Below are positions 42,505-52,961 of a stretch of DNA of 64,000 bases, in pieces (position 1 is the stretch's first letter; every line of letters starts with the position of its first letter). The DNA lies in the NCBI GenBank assembly GCA_030068145.1, contig JAPJBO010000086.1:315001-379000 (forward strand), given 5' to 3'. A program made the translations under genes and the position numbers. Below the pieces are notes generated by a model that was given only the letters and a program-made list of their open reading frames with translations, was not told the origin of the DNA and did not search any database. The stretch comes from Diplonema papillatum. Its lineage: Eukaryota; Euglenozoa; Diplonemea; Diplonemida; Diplonemidae.

Positions 42505-44705
42505 GATCGAGTGTAATCGAGCGTAATCGAGCGTAATCGTTTGGATTAGAATGCAAAGAATCTGTGGCGATAATCTGCATCGCCGACGGCGCGGTTATCT
42601 CTTCGCACGTGATGTGTCATGCTTTCGCCTCTTTAGCTCGTCTTGATCGTCGCGCTCAGGCGCGCGTTTGGTGCTTCGCTTCTTCTTCGATTGCTCGTCG
42701 AGGTTCATCGGTTGCGCGTCGATTTCTGCTTTTTCCCAGCGCCTGGGCGATGGTCGTGGCGCATCGACGCGTCCTTTGCGTCTTTTCGGTACCGGCTCCG
42801 CCGCGGAGTCTGATTGCCGCTTCTTCGCTGGCGTTGGCGCCGTCTTCCCGACCTTCGCTGCTGATGTCGGCGTTGATGTTGCGGGTTCTCGCTCGTCTTC
42901 CTCTGCTTCCGGCAGAACGAGCACCACGTTCTCACGTTTCGCCTGTCTCGGCGCTGGCGCGGGACCCTCCGGCTCCGCCTTCCTCTTCTTCGCCGTTGTT
43001 TCTTCACCTCTCGCCACGGCCGCCCGGTGGTGCCCTTTCCTGCAGCAGTGCCCGGGTCTCCTACTCCTCAGGTCGGCGTGTTTCTTACAGCCGTCGCACG
43101 TCGGCATGCCATGATCGAGGCATCGGTGGTGATGGTTGCGACAGCACTCCGCTGTCGTCTTACACGTGGCGCACTGCGTCATCCGGTGCTCGGCACACAT
43201 TTTTACGGCTAGGCCATCACCCTCCCTGTGATGGGCCTGGCAGCACCACGCCACCGACTTGCCCCGGCGCTTACACACGTCGCACTTCACCTTTTGGTGC
43301 CCGGGGCACACCCGCTCACCCCACTTCTCGTGTCGGGGAATCCCTTCCGGCACGAGCCACGGATCCCCTCCGACGACAGCCGACTTCTTCCCTTTCCTCT
43401 TCTCCGTAGTGTCATCGAAGGCCGCCCATCTCGCCGCACGCTCCGCCCTTTCTCTTCCGTACGTCGGGAAAAGGTCCATCCCCCACGCCTCGCCGGTGAA
43501 CGCATGCCGGCTCGCCTTCAGCTGCGTCTCCAAGATTCCCATCGTCTCCTCGCCGCCGCGGAAAATTGGCCTCATCTCGTAGCCCGTGAGGCATGGGGGG
43601 GCCCCTACCGTTCTCAATGAACCTATCTTCTCCAGCTTTCTACCCGGCAGAAGCGGCCCCACCCCTTTCCGCTCAAGCGCTTCCCCGATCGTTTTCAGCA
43701 TCCGCGCCAACATTCTCGCACGGATACACAGCGGCGTCCCACCTGTCGTCGCCACTAAACTGCCCGGTAGATCGAGCCCGGTGTACACTTCGAAGTCTAC
43801 TGCGAGCTCTGCCGTCGAGACGTCACCCGCTACCGACCAGCACATCCCATCCAGCCAATACTGCAGCGCCCGGAACCACCTCTCTCCTGCTACCGCCGTG
43901 AAGGTCCCCGGTCCAGCGATCGCTTCGAAATTCAGCCGGCGCGGGGGGCAGTCGTCAGGGTGCAGTTGTCTCCAGGGGTGGCCGACTGCCCGGTCTCTTC
44001 CTTCTCTCTCCAGCCGTCGTCTCTCTTGCATGACTTCCGCCATGAATGTGTGCAGCACTTCGATGTTGATCCGACTTCCCTTCGGCAGAATCCCGTGTTC
44101 TTGCAGGCACGGAGGCCAAGTCGAGCGATCTGCGTCAACAATTTCGGCATACTGCTGTTGCATTCGGATTCGTTCATACGCCCGGCACTGCCACCAAATG
44201 TGGCCCAGAGTTTCTTCCGTCGCCTCGTCACAGCGTCTGCACAGCCCGTCACCTCCCCACAGCTTGGCAGCATGTGATTCCGTCATCACCGACCCTGCTA
44301 CGACCTCGGCAACGTCCCGCGCGGCCGTCAGCGTTGTCGACGCCTTCAGCCCGTAGGCATTCGTCGCTGTGTAGTCGACACCCGCCCGTACCCCTCCGAA
44401 GTTTGTGCGCCTCTTCTCGAGCTCCCCTAGTCGCCAGCCGTGAATCGCCTTTCTCAGGGTGTGCCCTCGCTCCCCCTTACTCTGTCGCACCAGCCTCAGC
44501 ACATTCCCTGCCTCGTCCTCGGCGTCGTCGAGATCTTCTGTCCATCGTATACCGAGCTTCTTTGCATGCTCGGCCGCAATACCGATCGGTCCCCATGCGC
44601 GGATTCTGCTGCCATACGCCCTTCGAACTGTTGCGACGCGGGCCCTCCATACCGGCCTCTTTCGGCACACTTCTGCGTAATCGAGTGTAATCGACGCGTA
44701 ATCGA
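42505..44705 (-). mobile_element. 5'-truncated LINE in a GATTACGCTC array
   Basis: The element reads on the minus strand. Its 3' tail (42,505-42,540) is three GATTACRCTC units. The 5' junction at about 44,680-44,705 is bounded by the same units (GTAATCGAGTG.AATCGACGCGTAATCGAGC on the plus strand). It therefore sits within a short array of its own tail sequence, as expected if target-primed reverse transcription starts at such arrays. The reverse transcriptase core is missing; only the region after it remains. Confidence 0.8.
42595..44670 (-). CDS. LINE ORF2, C-terminal region with zinc knuckles
   Basis: The frame has no ATG near its start (it opens with GTG) because the 5' part is lost. It begins in the post-RT region (LRKAIHGWRLGELEKRR) and has the cysteine motif that follows many non-LTR RTs, LCRRCDEATEETLGHIWWQCRAY (C-x2-C...H-x3-WxC). 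A long middle segment is unassigned. Near the C-terminus is a repeated Cys/His array (CPGHQKVKCDVCKRRG, CCQAHHREGD, CAEHRMTQCATCK, CCRNHHHRC, CDGCKKHADL, CCRKGHH) likely to bind nucleic acid. The end is Lys/Arg-rich. It cannot retrotranspose by itself. Confidence 0.8.
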   Translation of the reverse strand: MCRKRPVWRARVATVRRAYGSRIRAWGPIGIAAEHAKKLGIRWTEDLDDAEDEAGNVLRLVRQSKGERGHTLRKAIHGWRLGELEKRRTNFGGVRAGVDYTATNAYGLKASTTLTAARDVAEVVAGSVMTESHAAKLWGGDGLCRRCDEATEETLGHIWWQCRAYERIRMQQQYAEIVDADRSTWPPCLQEHGILPKGSRINIEVLHTFMAEVMQERRRLEREGRDRAVGHPWRQLHPDDCPPRRLNFEAIAGPGTFTAVAGERWFRALQYWLDGMCWSVAGDVSTAELAVDFEVYTGLDLPGSLVATTGGTPLCIRARMLARMLKTIGEALERKGVGPLLPGRKLEKIGSLRTVGAPPCLTGYEMRPIFRGGEETMGILETQLKASRHAFTGEAWGMDLFPTYGRERAERAARWAAFDDTTEKRKGKKSAVVGGDPWLVPEGIPRHEKWGERVCPGHQKVKCDVCKRRGKSVAWCCQAHHREGDGLAVKMCAEHRMTQCATCKTTAECCRNHHHRCLDHGMPTCDGCKKHADLRSRRPGHCCRKGHHRAAVARGEETTAKKRKAEPEGPAPAPRQAKRENVVLVLPEAEEDEREPATSTPTSAAKVGKTAPTPAKKRQSDSAAEPVPKRRKGRVDAPRPSPRRWEKAEIDAQPMNLDEQSKKKRSTKRAPERDDQDELKRRKHDTSRAKR

Positions 44706-44749
44706 GCTAAAGTCATTTTCAGGGGGGCTAGGTGAATTGGCTCAATGGA

Positions 44750-46149
44750 GTAATTTAAGTTGGTAAAGACTTGATTCTCGACTTCTGGAGCAGCAACAAC
44801 AACATAGCAGCGCAAGTTGGAACTGTGCGGTTATGCTTCGTTTCAATCACAGCCCCCTCCGCTGGTAGCCTCGCTGCAGTTCCTTACTGGACGGTGCTTC
44901 TTGATCCTGCACTGCCGAGCCATCTCCCCAGCGAACTTCGAAAAAAGGGTCGACAAAAACAGCTGCTCACCGAAACCAGTGTGAAAAGAGGAATCTCACA
45001 ACTACTACTTCCAGTTTAAGACCTGCGCCACCTTCGTGTCACACTACACGTTTGAACATCGATGCTGGCCCCAATGATGATTTTATTTCGAGCTATTCTA
45101 TGCGAGAAGCCGCTTCTTTGGTGTTTTACACCTCTGTTCCTCTCGCTGTACGTTCAGTTCCGATACGGTCGTTCACCGTCGTACTGGCAAGTGGATCCCA
45201 AAAGCGCGTTCTGCTGCTTCACAAAAGGACAACAGCTTGACTTTTCCTCATACATACCTGGTGCGTTTGGTTTTGGTTTATGTACTGCTTGTTACTGGCA
45301 GCGCAGTGCTGGGGTGTCGGTAGTTTCTACGGGGGTTTGTACTTTTTTTTTTTTTTGTTTTTAGCAACATTTGACATGCAATGGCCTCCACTGCTTTGTA
45401 ACGGTGTACATTTGTTCGGCGGGATTTCTCTTCAGGTTTTGGGGTATGATTTTAAAAACGAGAAATCGCATGTATTCCGCTCAGATTTTGACTGCACGAA
45501 GGAGTGGTCGAAAGTAGCGTCGGGCAGCAGAAATCAACAACAAAAAGGCGAGCGATTTACCGTAGGGGGTGGGAACGAAGGCAGAGACGACTTTCTAAAA
45601 GCGTGTCTCCTCGAACGTGAGCTTGATCCCCCGAGGAGACGCAAGCAAGCACAATGGGTAGGTGCCATTGCCCGATCCCGCATGCTTCGCAAACCTGCTT
45701 GGCAACCGAAGCTGCGAGCAAGTGCCTGAGCTCCTTGACGAACCCCAGTCTCAAACCATCGAAAGACAGACATCACCTTACCCTCTTTAACGTTTCACGT
45801 CAGTTTTGTGTCCAGGTTTCACGTAGTTTTGTGTCGAGTCATCTCGTTTTGCAGGCAAGCAACGGACTAGACGGCGCTGGTGATCACAATAAAGTACCAG
45901 GACCGTATGGGGCCGCAGACCAAAGGGACTTGTACCACGACCTTTTCGCCGGAATTCCAGAGCTCTATGCAGTACATTATTACCCATGCAGTACATTATC
46001 ACCCATCACTCGATTCGTAGTTTGCTTGTTACATTTGCCGTACGGGATGGTTTGACATTTGAGTGCTCCAGAAAAACTAGAAAATGTCGTGTGGTGTCTG
46101 AGCGTGGCAAATCTTTCTGATTCAGGGCCAAGATATTGCTAAGGGTCAA
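44750..46149. other. No recognised gene
   Basis: The first bases continue the original 3' flank of the ankyrin/ART gene, separated from it by the 6.46-kb insertion. Frames up to 149 codons show no family features. A run of Ts lies near 45,340-45,358. Confidence 0.4.
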
Positions 46150-46333
46150 GTGGCTACCGATTTCCCAAACTAAAGCATCAAGGCGTGGCACACCTTGGGG
46201 CATGGCGCTCGTGCTGAACACAAGCTCGTCGAGACGGTCAGCCACAGGGCAGAGCGGACGCTGATGCTGCTTTCGGCTCGAGCTTTGCAAGCTGTGGTTT
46301 ATCGTCACGTTCCTGGACCCGAGCGGCCTTTTC
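46150..46333 (-). repeat. Dispersed repeat D, copy 2 (inverted)
   Basis: It starts GTGGCTACCGATTTCCCAAA and ends TCCTGGACCCGAGCGGCC, the reverse complement of 18,228-18,420 with scattered changes and a small deletion. No coding capacity. Confidence 0.75.
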
Positions 46334-46379
46334 TTCCTTCTTCGGGTATCTGTCGTAGCTACGCCCAAGTTTCTCTAGG

Positions 46380-47896
46380 TATAGTGGTCAAACGATTCGC
46401 ATGCGATAATAATTATCGCATTATCGCACAAAATTATCGCATATAATCGGCATGCGATAATATGCGATAATTCATAATAGTGTATTTGTACAGAGGATGT
46501 ACCCCTGTAGGGGTGGGTTCCGGGGGAAAGTTTGTGACTTTCTCTGGGGTTTGTAGCAAGAGTGCTATGAGAACCTTTCTGTCAACCACATCCAGATTCC
46601 GTTGCCGCCCCAATCCCGCTAGCCCAGTAGATCGTGCCAGCTGATACTACGACAGATGAAGTTGTTCAGATGCTCCCCAGACGCAAGAAGCATAATATTG
46701 TGGAGGTCTTCAGAAGACATCAGGACCATGAGCCGGCTTGCACGAAGGCAGTGTCATGCTGGAACTCGACACACAGCCGAAACAAGACCAACCATGACTT
46801 GTGTACAAGGGAAGACTACTTCGGCGAGCCCCAGTGAAACAGCCGGAACCAGATAAACGCCGTAAGAGATGTCGACGCACCAGCACTAAAAAGAGGCAGG
46901 CCATCAGCACTGGTCAGCAACCGTGCAAGCTCTCTTTCATCGTCTTCATCAACGACTTCGGCGTTGCTGACACGGGAGCCTCAGCCTTCCCGGGAAGTGG
47001 CGACAAGGTGTATGCTCTTACGCTGCCTGGGTACGCCGCAATGCCGGGATCACGCACCGCCCACGTTTTGCAGCTGGAAGGAGGACGAAAGTGATGTTAA
47101 ACGGCATAGAAGCAGTTTGCTCCAAACCCGTGTATCTGCAGGACGTACCCTTCGCTCAATGGAAACTGAAGTTTCCCATCAAGGCGTTAGCCGCCGCCGT
47201 AGGCCGTGCAGTTGCAAAGAAGAAGAGAGCCCGCAGCGCTACGCGATCCCGCGAGGTGAGCTCACCCACCAGCCAGAGATTGGCATTGCAAGAGGCATCT
47301 GTCTGTCGTCGGGTTGCTGACGATGGTCTCAGCTATGAGTAGGGTACGGAAGTGGGTGCGAAGTCATGGATATGTCAGGCGGCGCCTACCAGTGCAAGAG
47401 TTGTTCGGTGGACGACTTCCGGATGAAGCAGGAGAAAATACAAGGAACTCTGAGAGCGTGATGGACACCCACAACGTACCGAAGCTTCTGCACACCAGCC
47501 ACCACCAACCAAGGCGGCTCGCGCAAGAAGGGATCGAGCCATGGTAGTTGTCAAGTTAGGTGACACTGGTAGTGGTCGGATGTCAGTTGTCGAAGCGTCA
47601 CGGTTGCATGGCGGATGACCGACGCATTCTAGAGGAGTGTACGAGTGAGAAAGGCTCGCAACGAGCTCCGCGGACTCGTTTTCTCACTTTCTGCGCCTGA
47701 GCCATCCTGCCTCGCTCCGGGTCTCCCAAAGCAGTCTGCGATAATGTGCGATAATCGTGCGATAATCATTATCGCACGTGCGATAATGTGCGATAATATG
47801 CGATAATCGTGCTATAATGCGAATGAAAATGCGATAATTGGCGCCAAAATCCCAAATGCGATAATATGCGATAATGCGAATCGTTTGACCACTATG
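46380..47896. mobile_element. hAT-like non-autonomous element with GCGATAAT subterminal repeats
   Basis: ATAGTGGTCAAACGATTCGC at 46,381 is exactly inverted at the right end (GCGAATCGTTTGACCACTAT, to 47,895). TCTAGG flanks both sides (46,374-46,379 and 47,897-47,902). GCGATAAT or its complement ATTATCGC occurs many times in the first 100 and last 170 bases, as direct and inverted units. The TAGTGGTC start resembles hAT ends, although the flanking repeat is 6 rather than 8 bases. The interior (frames up to 97 codons) has no transposase. Confidence 0.85.
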
Positions 47897-47902
47897 TCTA
47901 GG

Positions 47903-49278
47903 GGGTGCCCTGCCAAAAGTAAGAATATATGTCAGAACCCTGGCCGTGCTGGATAGTATCTTGTGGTTAAGGTCAGGGGGGCGGCTGACTGCACTATCAT
48001 CCACTGACCCACTACCACCTTGAGACAAACATGATACTTATACCTGCGCCGCGGAAGTTTTTGAACGGCCGCACTTGCGGCTTGGTCGCTGACGTGCCAA
48101 GTATACCGGATCACTCGTAGACCACTCGTTTCACATTGGTCCCATGGACCAGGCTAGAGGTCGACCAGTGAACAAGTCTCATCCCCTGGCTGTTTTCTTC
48201 TGCCGAATGTCGCCGGAGACTATACATACAGCAGAGCCTGCTGCCAGCAGCAGAGCCTGCTGCCAGCAGCAGAGCCTGCTAGCTCACAACCTCAATCAAA
48301 GCAATGCCTGTTCCAAGCTGTACGCTTAAATTCTCAGCTCTCCGGGCACTCTGGCGCCGTTTGCGCGTCGTTTGGAAAGACGCATATTCGCTCGTAATGG
48401 TTGCTGTGGACTGAGTGAACTGAAATAGCACGAACGATCCGACACGAACGAATTTGTAAGCACAGTACAAAGCCCCTCATGCGCCCTGCTGTTTTTACTT
48501 GCACGACTGTCAGAAACGGCGTTGCAAAACCATCCAGGGGATCTCTCTTGGATGAGGTACGAGGGGTCTCGCTGGAATGAGCTTGAGATCCACCTTGTTC
48601 TGAGTGACTGGACACTATGCAGTTTTTCAAAAGGCGTGTCCCTCTTCCGTTTCCAACCAACGTATTTTTTGCCAACCAAATTGGTGAAGCATCGAACTTG
48701 ATTCTGTAGATCAACGATTTGCGCCATCGTTTAAATGTTCAACAGATCTGAGAAGACCTTGTTTAAAGGATCTGTACACATTTTTACGTCGCCATGCGAC
48801 CTACGCCATCACTGTTTGTCCGTGGGAGCCCTATGCAAGCGCGTCGAAGCGTTGTTTTCGTCAACCGCCTTGAGTCCCTTTCCTCTCAAAATTACGAAAG
48901 CATCCCTCTCCAACAGTGCACCTTAGCGGGTGAAACAAAAGAGAATGCAACAACGATGTTAGTCCAGTAGTTCCATTTTTTGATTTTGCGGAGGCTTTAC
49001 TACAATCCTCTTGACGAATACATGACGCTGATCAGCCGTAAAAGCCACCGTGCTGCGTCAAGCTTTCAACTGAGTCTCGCTCTCTGACAAGGGTTGCCCT
49101 TGAACCGTGCTACTTCACGTGGCGGCAAGTCACCTCTGATCTCACGTGCGTTTCCAACTATCTCGGCCAGCGATGTTGGCAGTTAAGGCAGTGACCGTAC
49201 GACGTAGCCAGAAGTTATTAAACATCTGCAAGGAGGGGAGGGGAGCGGTAGGTGGAGGAGCCGCCTGAGAAGAAGTCG
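47903..49278. other. No recognised gene
   Basis: Intergenic sequence before VPS33. It contains three 21-bp copies of an AGCAGAGCCTGCTGCC unit at about 48,229-48,283 and otherwise only short frames. Confidence 0.45.
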
Positions 49279-52081
49279 ATGTCCAGTGCGAAGAAAAATG
49301 ATCGCACGATCGACGAAACCATCAAGCTGACGCAGCTGAAGGACTTCATCAAAGACGAAACCGTGGAAGCGTTGAAGCACCCGGAAGGCACCAAAAAGAT
49401 CCTTTGCCTCGATGGTTCAGTGACCGGAGCGTTGATGAGTGTCCTGGACTCGACTGACCTCAGCAACACGCTGAAGCCCCTTGGCGTCGTCGACATTCAG
49501 CTGCTCAACCATGAAAAGCTGAAAGTCGACATCAACTCCCCGAAAAGCGTTGTGTACGTCGTGCGGTCTGATATGACCGCCGTCAAAATGCTCGGCCGCC
49601 GCATAAAAGATGATATAGCTTCGAGCCGCGCCGTTTACGTGCACATGGTGCCGAAAACAACCGAAGTGTGCCTGCGGATACTGGATGAGTACGGAGTATG
49701 CTCTTTCATTGTAACGCTCACAGAAATGCCAGCAGGCTGACTCAGCTTCTAGCTGAACCCGAAAAGAAGTACACGCTCGCCAAAGACCAATACCAACAAG
49801 GACCGCTACTGCCGACAAGATTGGTACCGAATATTGTGCTGCTATAGCTCATGTCCAGGTCCAGGTGCGTGTTAGAAACATGAAGTGCTCAACAAATCAT
49901 GGTCTCCCCCCCCTCGCTTCACGTCGTGCTGACTTCACTCTGCTGACCATGAACGGAGACTTATGGTATGACACACGGACAGGTACGAAGCAACATCCGG
50001 GAGCTGAACAGCCTCGAGCTTGATTTGATCCCGCTCGAATACGATTTCATGACGATGGAGCTAGACACGTGCTTCCGAGAAATGACGCTCGATGGTGACA
50101 CGACAACTCTAGCTCACATCGCCCGCAGCTTGATGAAATTTCAAGCATTCTTCGGCCACATCCCAATAGTGCGGGGCAAGGGCCGATTTGCGGAAAAGGT
50201 GGCGACAATGATGCAGCGCATGGGAAGCGAAGTAAGCGACTCGTCAAAAAGCTTGGCTCCCGAGGTAGAGGCATTGTACATCTTCGACCGTGAAGTTGAC
50301 TGTTTGACGCCTGTTCTGTTTCAACAAACGTACGAAGGCTTGATCGACGAGTTTTATGGCATTCGTCACCAACTGTTCACTCCCCCGTTCGACGTCTCTA
50401 CAGAAGACCCGCAGTTGAACGGGAAGACTCATTTGCTCACTGCCGAAAAGGATCACGTGTTCACCATGCTACGTGGGAGCCATCTCAAGACGCTTGCCGC
50501 TGACGTGCAACGAGCGACGCAAGAAGTTAAGAAGCAAATGGACGAGCGCAACCATCTCGACAAGCTCGGTGACATTCGGGAGTTTATGGGACGGCTGCCT
50601 TCCATCACAGAGCAGAAGGCGAAGCTCGCCGTGCATATCTCGATTGCTGTGCAAGTCAATAGGATGGCGAATTCGCGCGAATACAAGGCGCTCCTCGAGC
50701 ACCAGAAGAATATGATCGACTGCCAACGTGAAAAGGAGGTTTCGGACTTCATCGAAGAGTGCATTTGCAAGGACAACCCGCTGCCAAAGGTTCTCCGGCT
50801 GGTCTGCATGTTTTCGATGACGTTCGGGCTCTCGCCCACCAAGTACCAGGCCCTCAAAACGCAGCTCGTGCAAAACTACGGCATACAGGTTCTGCTTACC
50901 CTCGACAACCTTGAGCGAACGCAACTAATACAACCCGGAGGGTATGACCACATTCTTACAATTTGTGTGGGAACGTGAGGAGTGCATTGGGGCTTGCGAT
51001 AAACGGTGTCGGACCCCCGCGACTTCGCAAATTGCGGCTTGGCGCTGCTCCGATGGCATAGAATGGGGTGAGTTTGCAGTAACGGCTTTCAACCCCCGGG
51101 AAAGTCACCGCGCAGCGGAAAACAGAAGCCAACGACAAACAGGAAACGCGCAAACATGTTCACGTCGGTGAGCCGAAACCTCCGCCTTCGCATGGAGACT
51201 CAAAAGGAAGAGGAAAAGGTGAAGGACATTTCGTTCGCCTACGGCGGGTGGGCGCCACCGCTTGTCAGGCTAGCGGAAATAGCCATCACCGGAAAACTGC
51301 AATGGTTTGTTTTGCTTTGTTTTTATCCACTGTGCAAGGTTTCCGTGCCTCCAAAAATCTTTTTAAGCTAGTGTCTAATAGTTGCCTCACAGGACTGTAG
51401 AGTAGCACTCGTTACCGAGGTAGTAGATGTTGCGCTTTCCGAAACCACCCGCCGAACTCTTTGCGGTACTGCGTAGCAAGGTGTAGAAGGCGGACGCTTG
51501 CCTTTCACGCCCAGGAGGAGGACAATGATCCACCTGACCACAGGAATGCGATGGAAGGGATTTTCAACCAGTACCCCGGGCCGACCTTCGGCACGCCAGA
51601 TCTGCCGGACGACATCATCAGCAGCCAGAGTCGCGTGATCATGCTGTTTTTCCTTGGCGGGATCACGTACGGCGAGCTAGCAGCGCTGAGGTGGGTGAAG
51701 GTATGCCTATGTATAGTTCCATCGGATGTTGCTGAGAGATAGATAGTGTGGGTTAGAATACAAGGAATCGATGGCGATAATCTGCATGCAGATAGAAATT
51801 ATCGTCACCATAGACCCCGCTTTCTCACATGACGCAAGTCATACAACTCCACGTCGCGCACAAGGCAAGATAACGAATCACCCCAGATACGGCATTTCCA
51901 ACTGCCTTCTTCCCGGTTCTGCACTTACTGCAAGCTATTTTTACGTGTTTCAACGTGAACACAGGCCCTCGCGCAAGAAAGGCTGGCAGAAGAAGGAGTC
52001 GAAACGTCGTTTATTATCGCCACAACGAAAGTGGTGAACGGGGTAAACTTCGTCGAGAAGTTGTATGGTGCTGTGCGATGA
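49279..52081 (+). CDS. VPS33: VPS33-like SM protein of the HOPS/CORVET tethering complexes, five exons
   Basis: Exons are 49,279-49,695, 49,983-50,941, 51,143-51,304, 51,544-51,700 and 51,965-52,081; every junction keeps frame, giving 603 residues, close to the roughly 600 of VPS33 proteins. Diagnostic segments are LDLIPLEYDFMTMEL, LYIFDREVDCLTPVLFQQTYEGLIDEFYGI, LPKVLRLVCMF, KDISFAYGGWAPPLVRL and ETSFIIATTKVVNGVNF, matching the order in the VPS33A/VPS33 family. As the SM subunit it would bind and template SNARE bundles at vacuoles, lysosomes or late endosomes. The ATG at 49,279 is the first in frame. Donors are GTATGC, GTATGA, GTTTGT and GTATGC. Intron 4 contains a relic of the window's LINE tail. 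Confidence 0.95.
51751..51790 (-). repeat. Diverged LINE 3' UTR relic in VPS33 intron 4
   Basis: TGGGTTAGAATACAAGGAAT then CGATGGCGATAATCTGCAT resembles 38,347-38,386 and 42,542-42,581, with about 34 of 40 positions shared. The similarity stops soon after. Preceding AGATAGATAG may be a decayed tail. Confidence 0.7.
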
Positions 52082-52415
52082 CCTTCGAATAGCGGACTCG
52101 TTACGATGGCATGTCCGGCGACATTGTTTCGCTCATTTTGCCTTCAGTTGCCCGCTCACGTTCCCAGTGTACCTCGCTCGGCGCCCGTGCCGAGAACCCT
52201 GCATTCTCCATTCTTTCGGGCTCTTGAAACCTTTCTGATGAGTTTTTTTAGCTGGGCAAGGATGCACTGCATTCTGAACCACGGAATGCGGGATCGTTCG
52301 TGCGTAGCAGGTCGCTCGTCTACATTGACGGAGATTCGGAAGGTTGTGAACGAAGTCAAAGAGAGCCGCACGGCGTGGAGCGTGGATCAGGAAGGCGGAA
52401 ACGACGCTCAATATA
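52082..52415. other. 3' flank of VPS33
   Basis: No further gene is seen; this probably includes the VPS33 3' untranslated region. Confidence 0.4.
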
Positions 52416-52961
52416 AAGGGGGGGGTCGAATAATAACACCTGTGTTTTAAAGTGTGAAAAGAAGACAAGTCAGTGCTGCCTAGCGAGTCGCAGTCACAAT
52501 CACTGGCGAGTGCCCTGAGTTTTTTAAATGATTGCTCAGACACGGTTGTAGGGGCCTTCTCCCCGTGACGGATTCTGCTTTGCTCTTGTAGCACGGGTGG
52601 TCCTGGCTGTGACGAGCTACTAACAGCCGCCTGACAAACCAGACTCACACCGCAGTCCTGTCTGCAGACATTCAGGTTCCGCGCTGATGATGGTCCGCCT
52701 TATGTGTCCGTGGCTCAAAGGACCGAAACACGGCGCAGACGGGACCAGTGCGGTGTTGAGCACATACCCATTTCAAGCACGTTCTTGCAATCCCCCTACT
52801 GTGTTATTATTTGATTTGTCGAATAATACAAAAATACCGACCTTCTAATCCACAAATAACGCTAAAAAGTTCGGCTACCCGAACAGTAGCAGGATCAAAT
52901 AGTGGGAGTGTTTTTAGACAACCAGACGTGTCAAATAGCTGTTATTATTCGACCCCCCCTT
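52416..52961. mobile_element. TA-flanked MITE with 22-bp TIRs, carrying repeat C
   Basis: AAGGGGGGG.TCGAATAATAAC at the left is inverted as GTTATTATTCGACCCCCCC TT at the right, differing only in the length of the G-run. TA lies immediately outside both ends, the duplication of Tc1/mariner-like insertion. The 546-base interior encodes nothing recognisable and includes repeat C (52,466-52,797), whose other copy at 10,898 lacks these ends. Confidence 0.8.
52466..52797 (+). repeat. Dispersed repeat C, copy 2
   Basis: It matches 10,898-11,206 in the same direction, including CGCAGTCACAA, TGCCCTGAGTTTT, GGTCCTGGCTGTGACGAGCTA, GTGTCCGTGGCTC and GCAATCCCCC. It occupies most of the TA-flanked element. 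Confidence 0.7.

Larger units (their letters stand above)
38288..44744. mobile_element. 6.46-kb TIR transposon with 5-bp target duplication, superfamily unassigned
   Basis: The ends are inverted: TGAGCCAATTCACCTA then a C-run and TG at the left, and the reverse complement at 44,720-44,744, with only a small indel in the C-run. Both are flanked by ATGGA (38,283-38,287 and 44,745-44,749). Inside are two minus-strand ORFs (38,814-39,827 and 40,157-42,331) and a nested LINE (42,505-44,705). Removing the interval leaves one ATGGA. TIR plus 5-bp duplication suggests a DNA transposon; I cannot match the ORFs to a known transposase family by eye. A CCAATTCACCC motif at 42,487 resembles the TIR and may be an internal end. 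Confidence 0.75.

Noticed and set aside
43586-44356. 256-codon plus-strand frame opposite the LINE ORF
   Set aside because: It is the antisense of the LINE coding region, whose zinc motifs are clear on the minus strand.
46380-47903. Regularly spaced GCGATAAT units considered as a CRISPR-like or regulatory array
   Set aside because: Units are 8 bases, in both orientations and confined to the two ends of a TIR element, so they are subterminal transposon motifs.
48229-48283. Three AGCAGAGCCTGCTGCC units considered as an operator array
   Set aside because: A simple 21-bp tandem repeat with internal symmetry; no gene or site nearby gives it a role.
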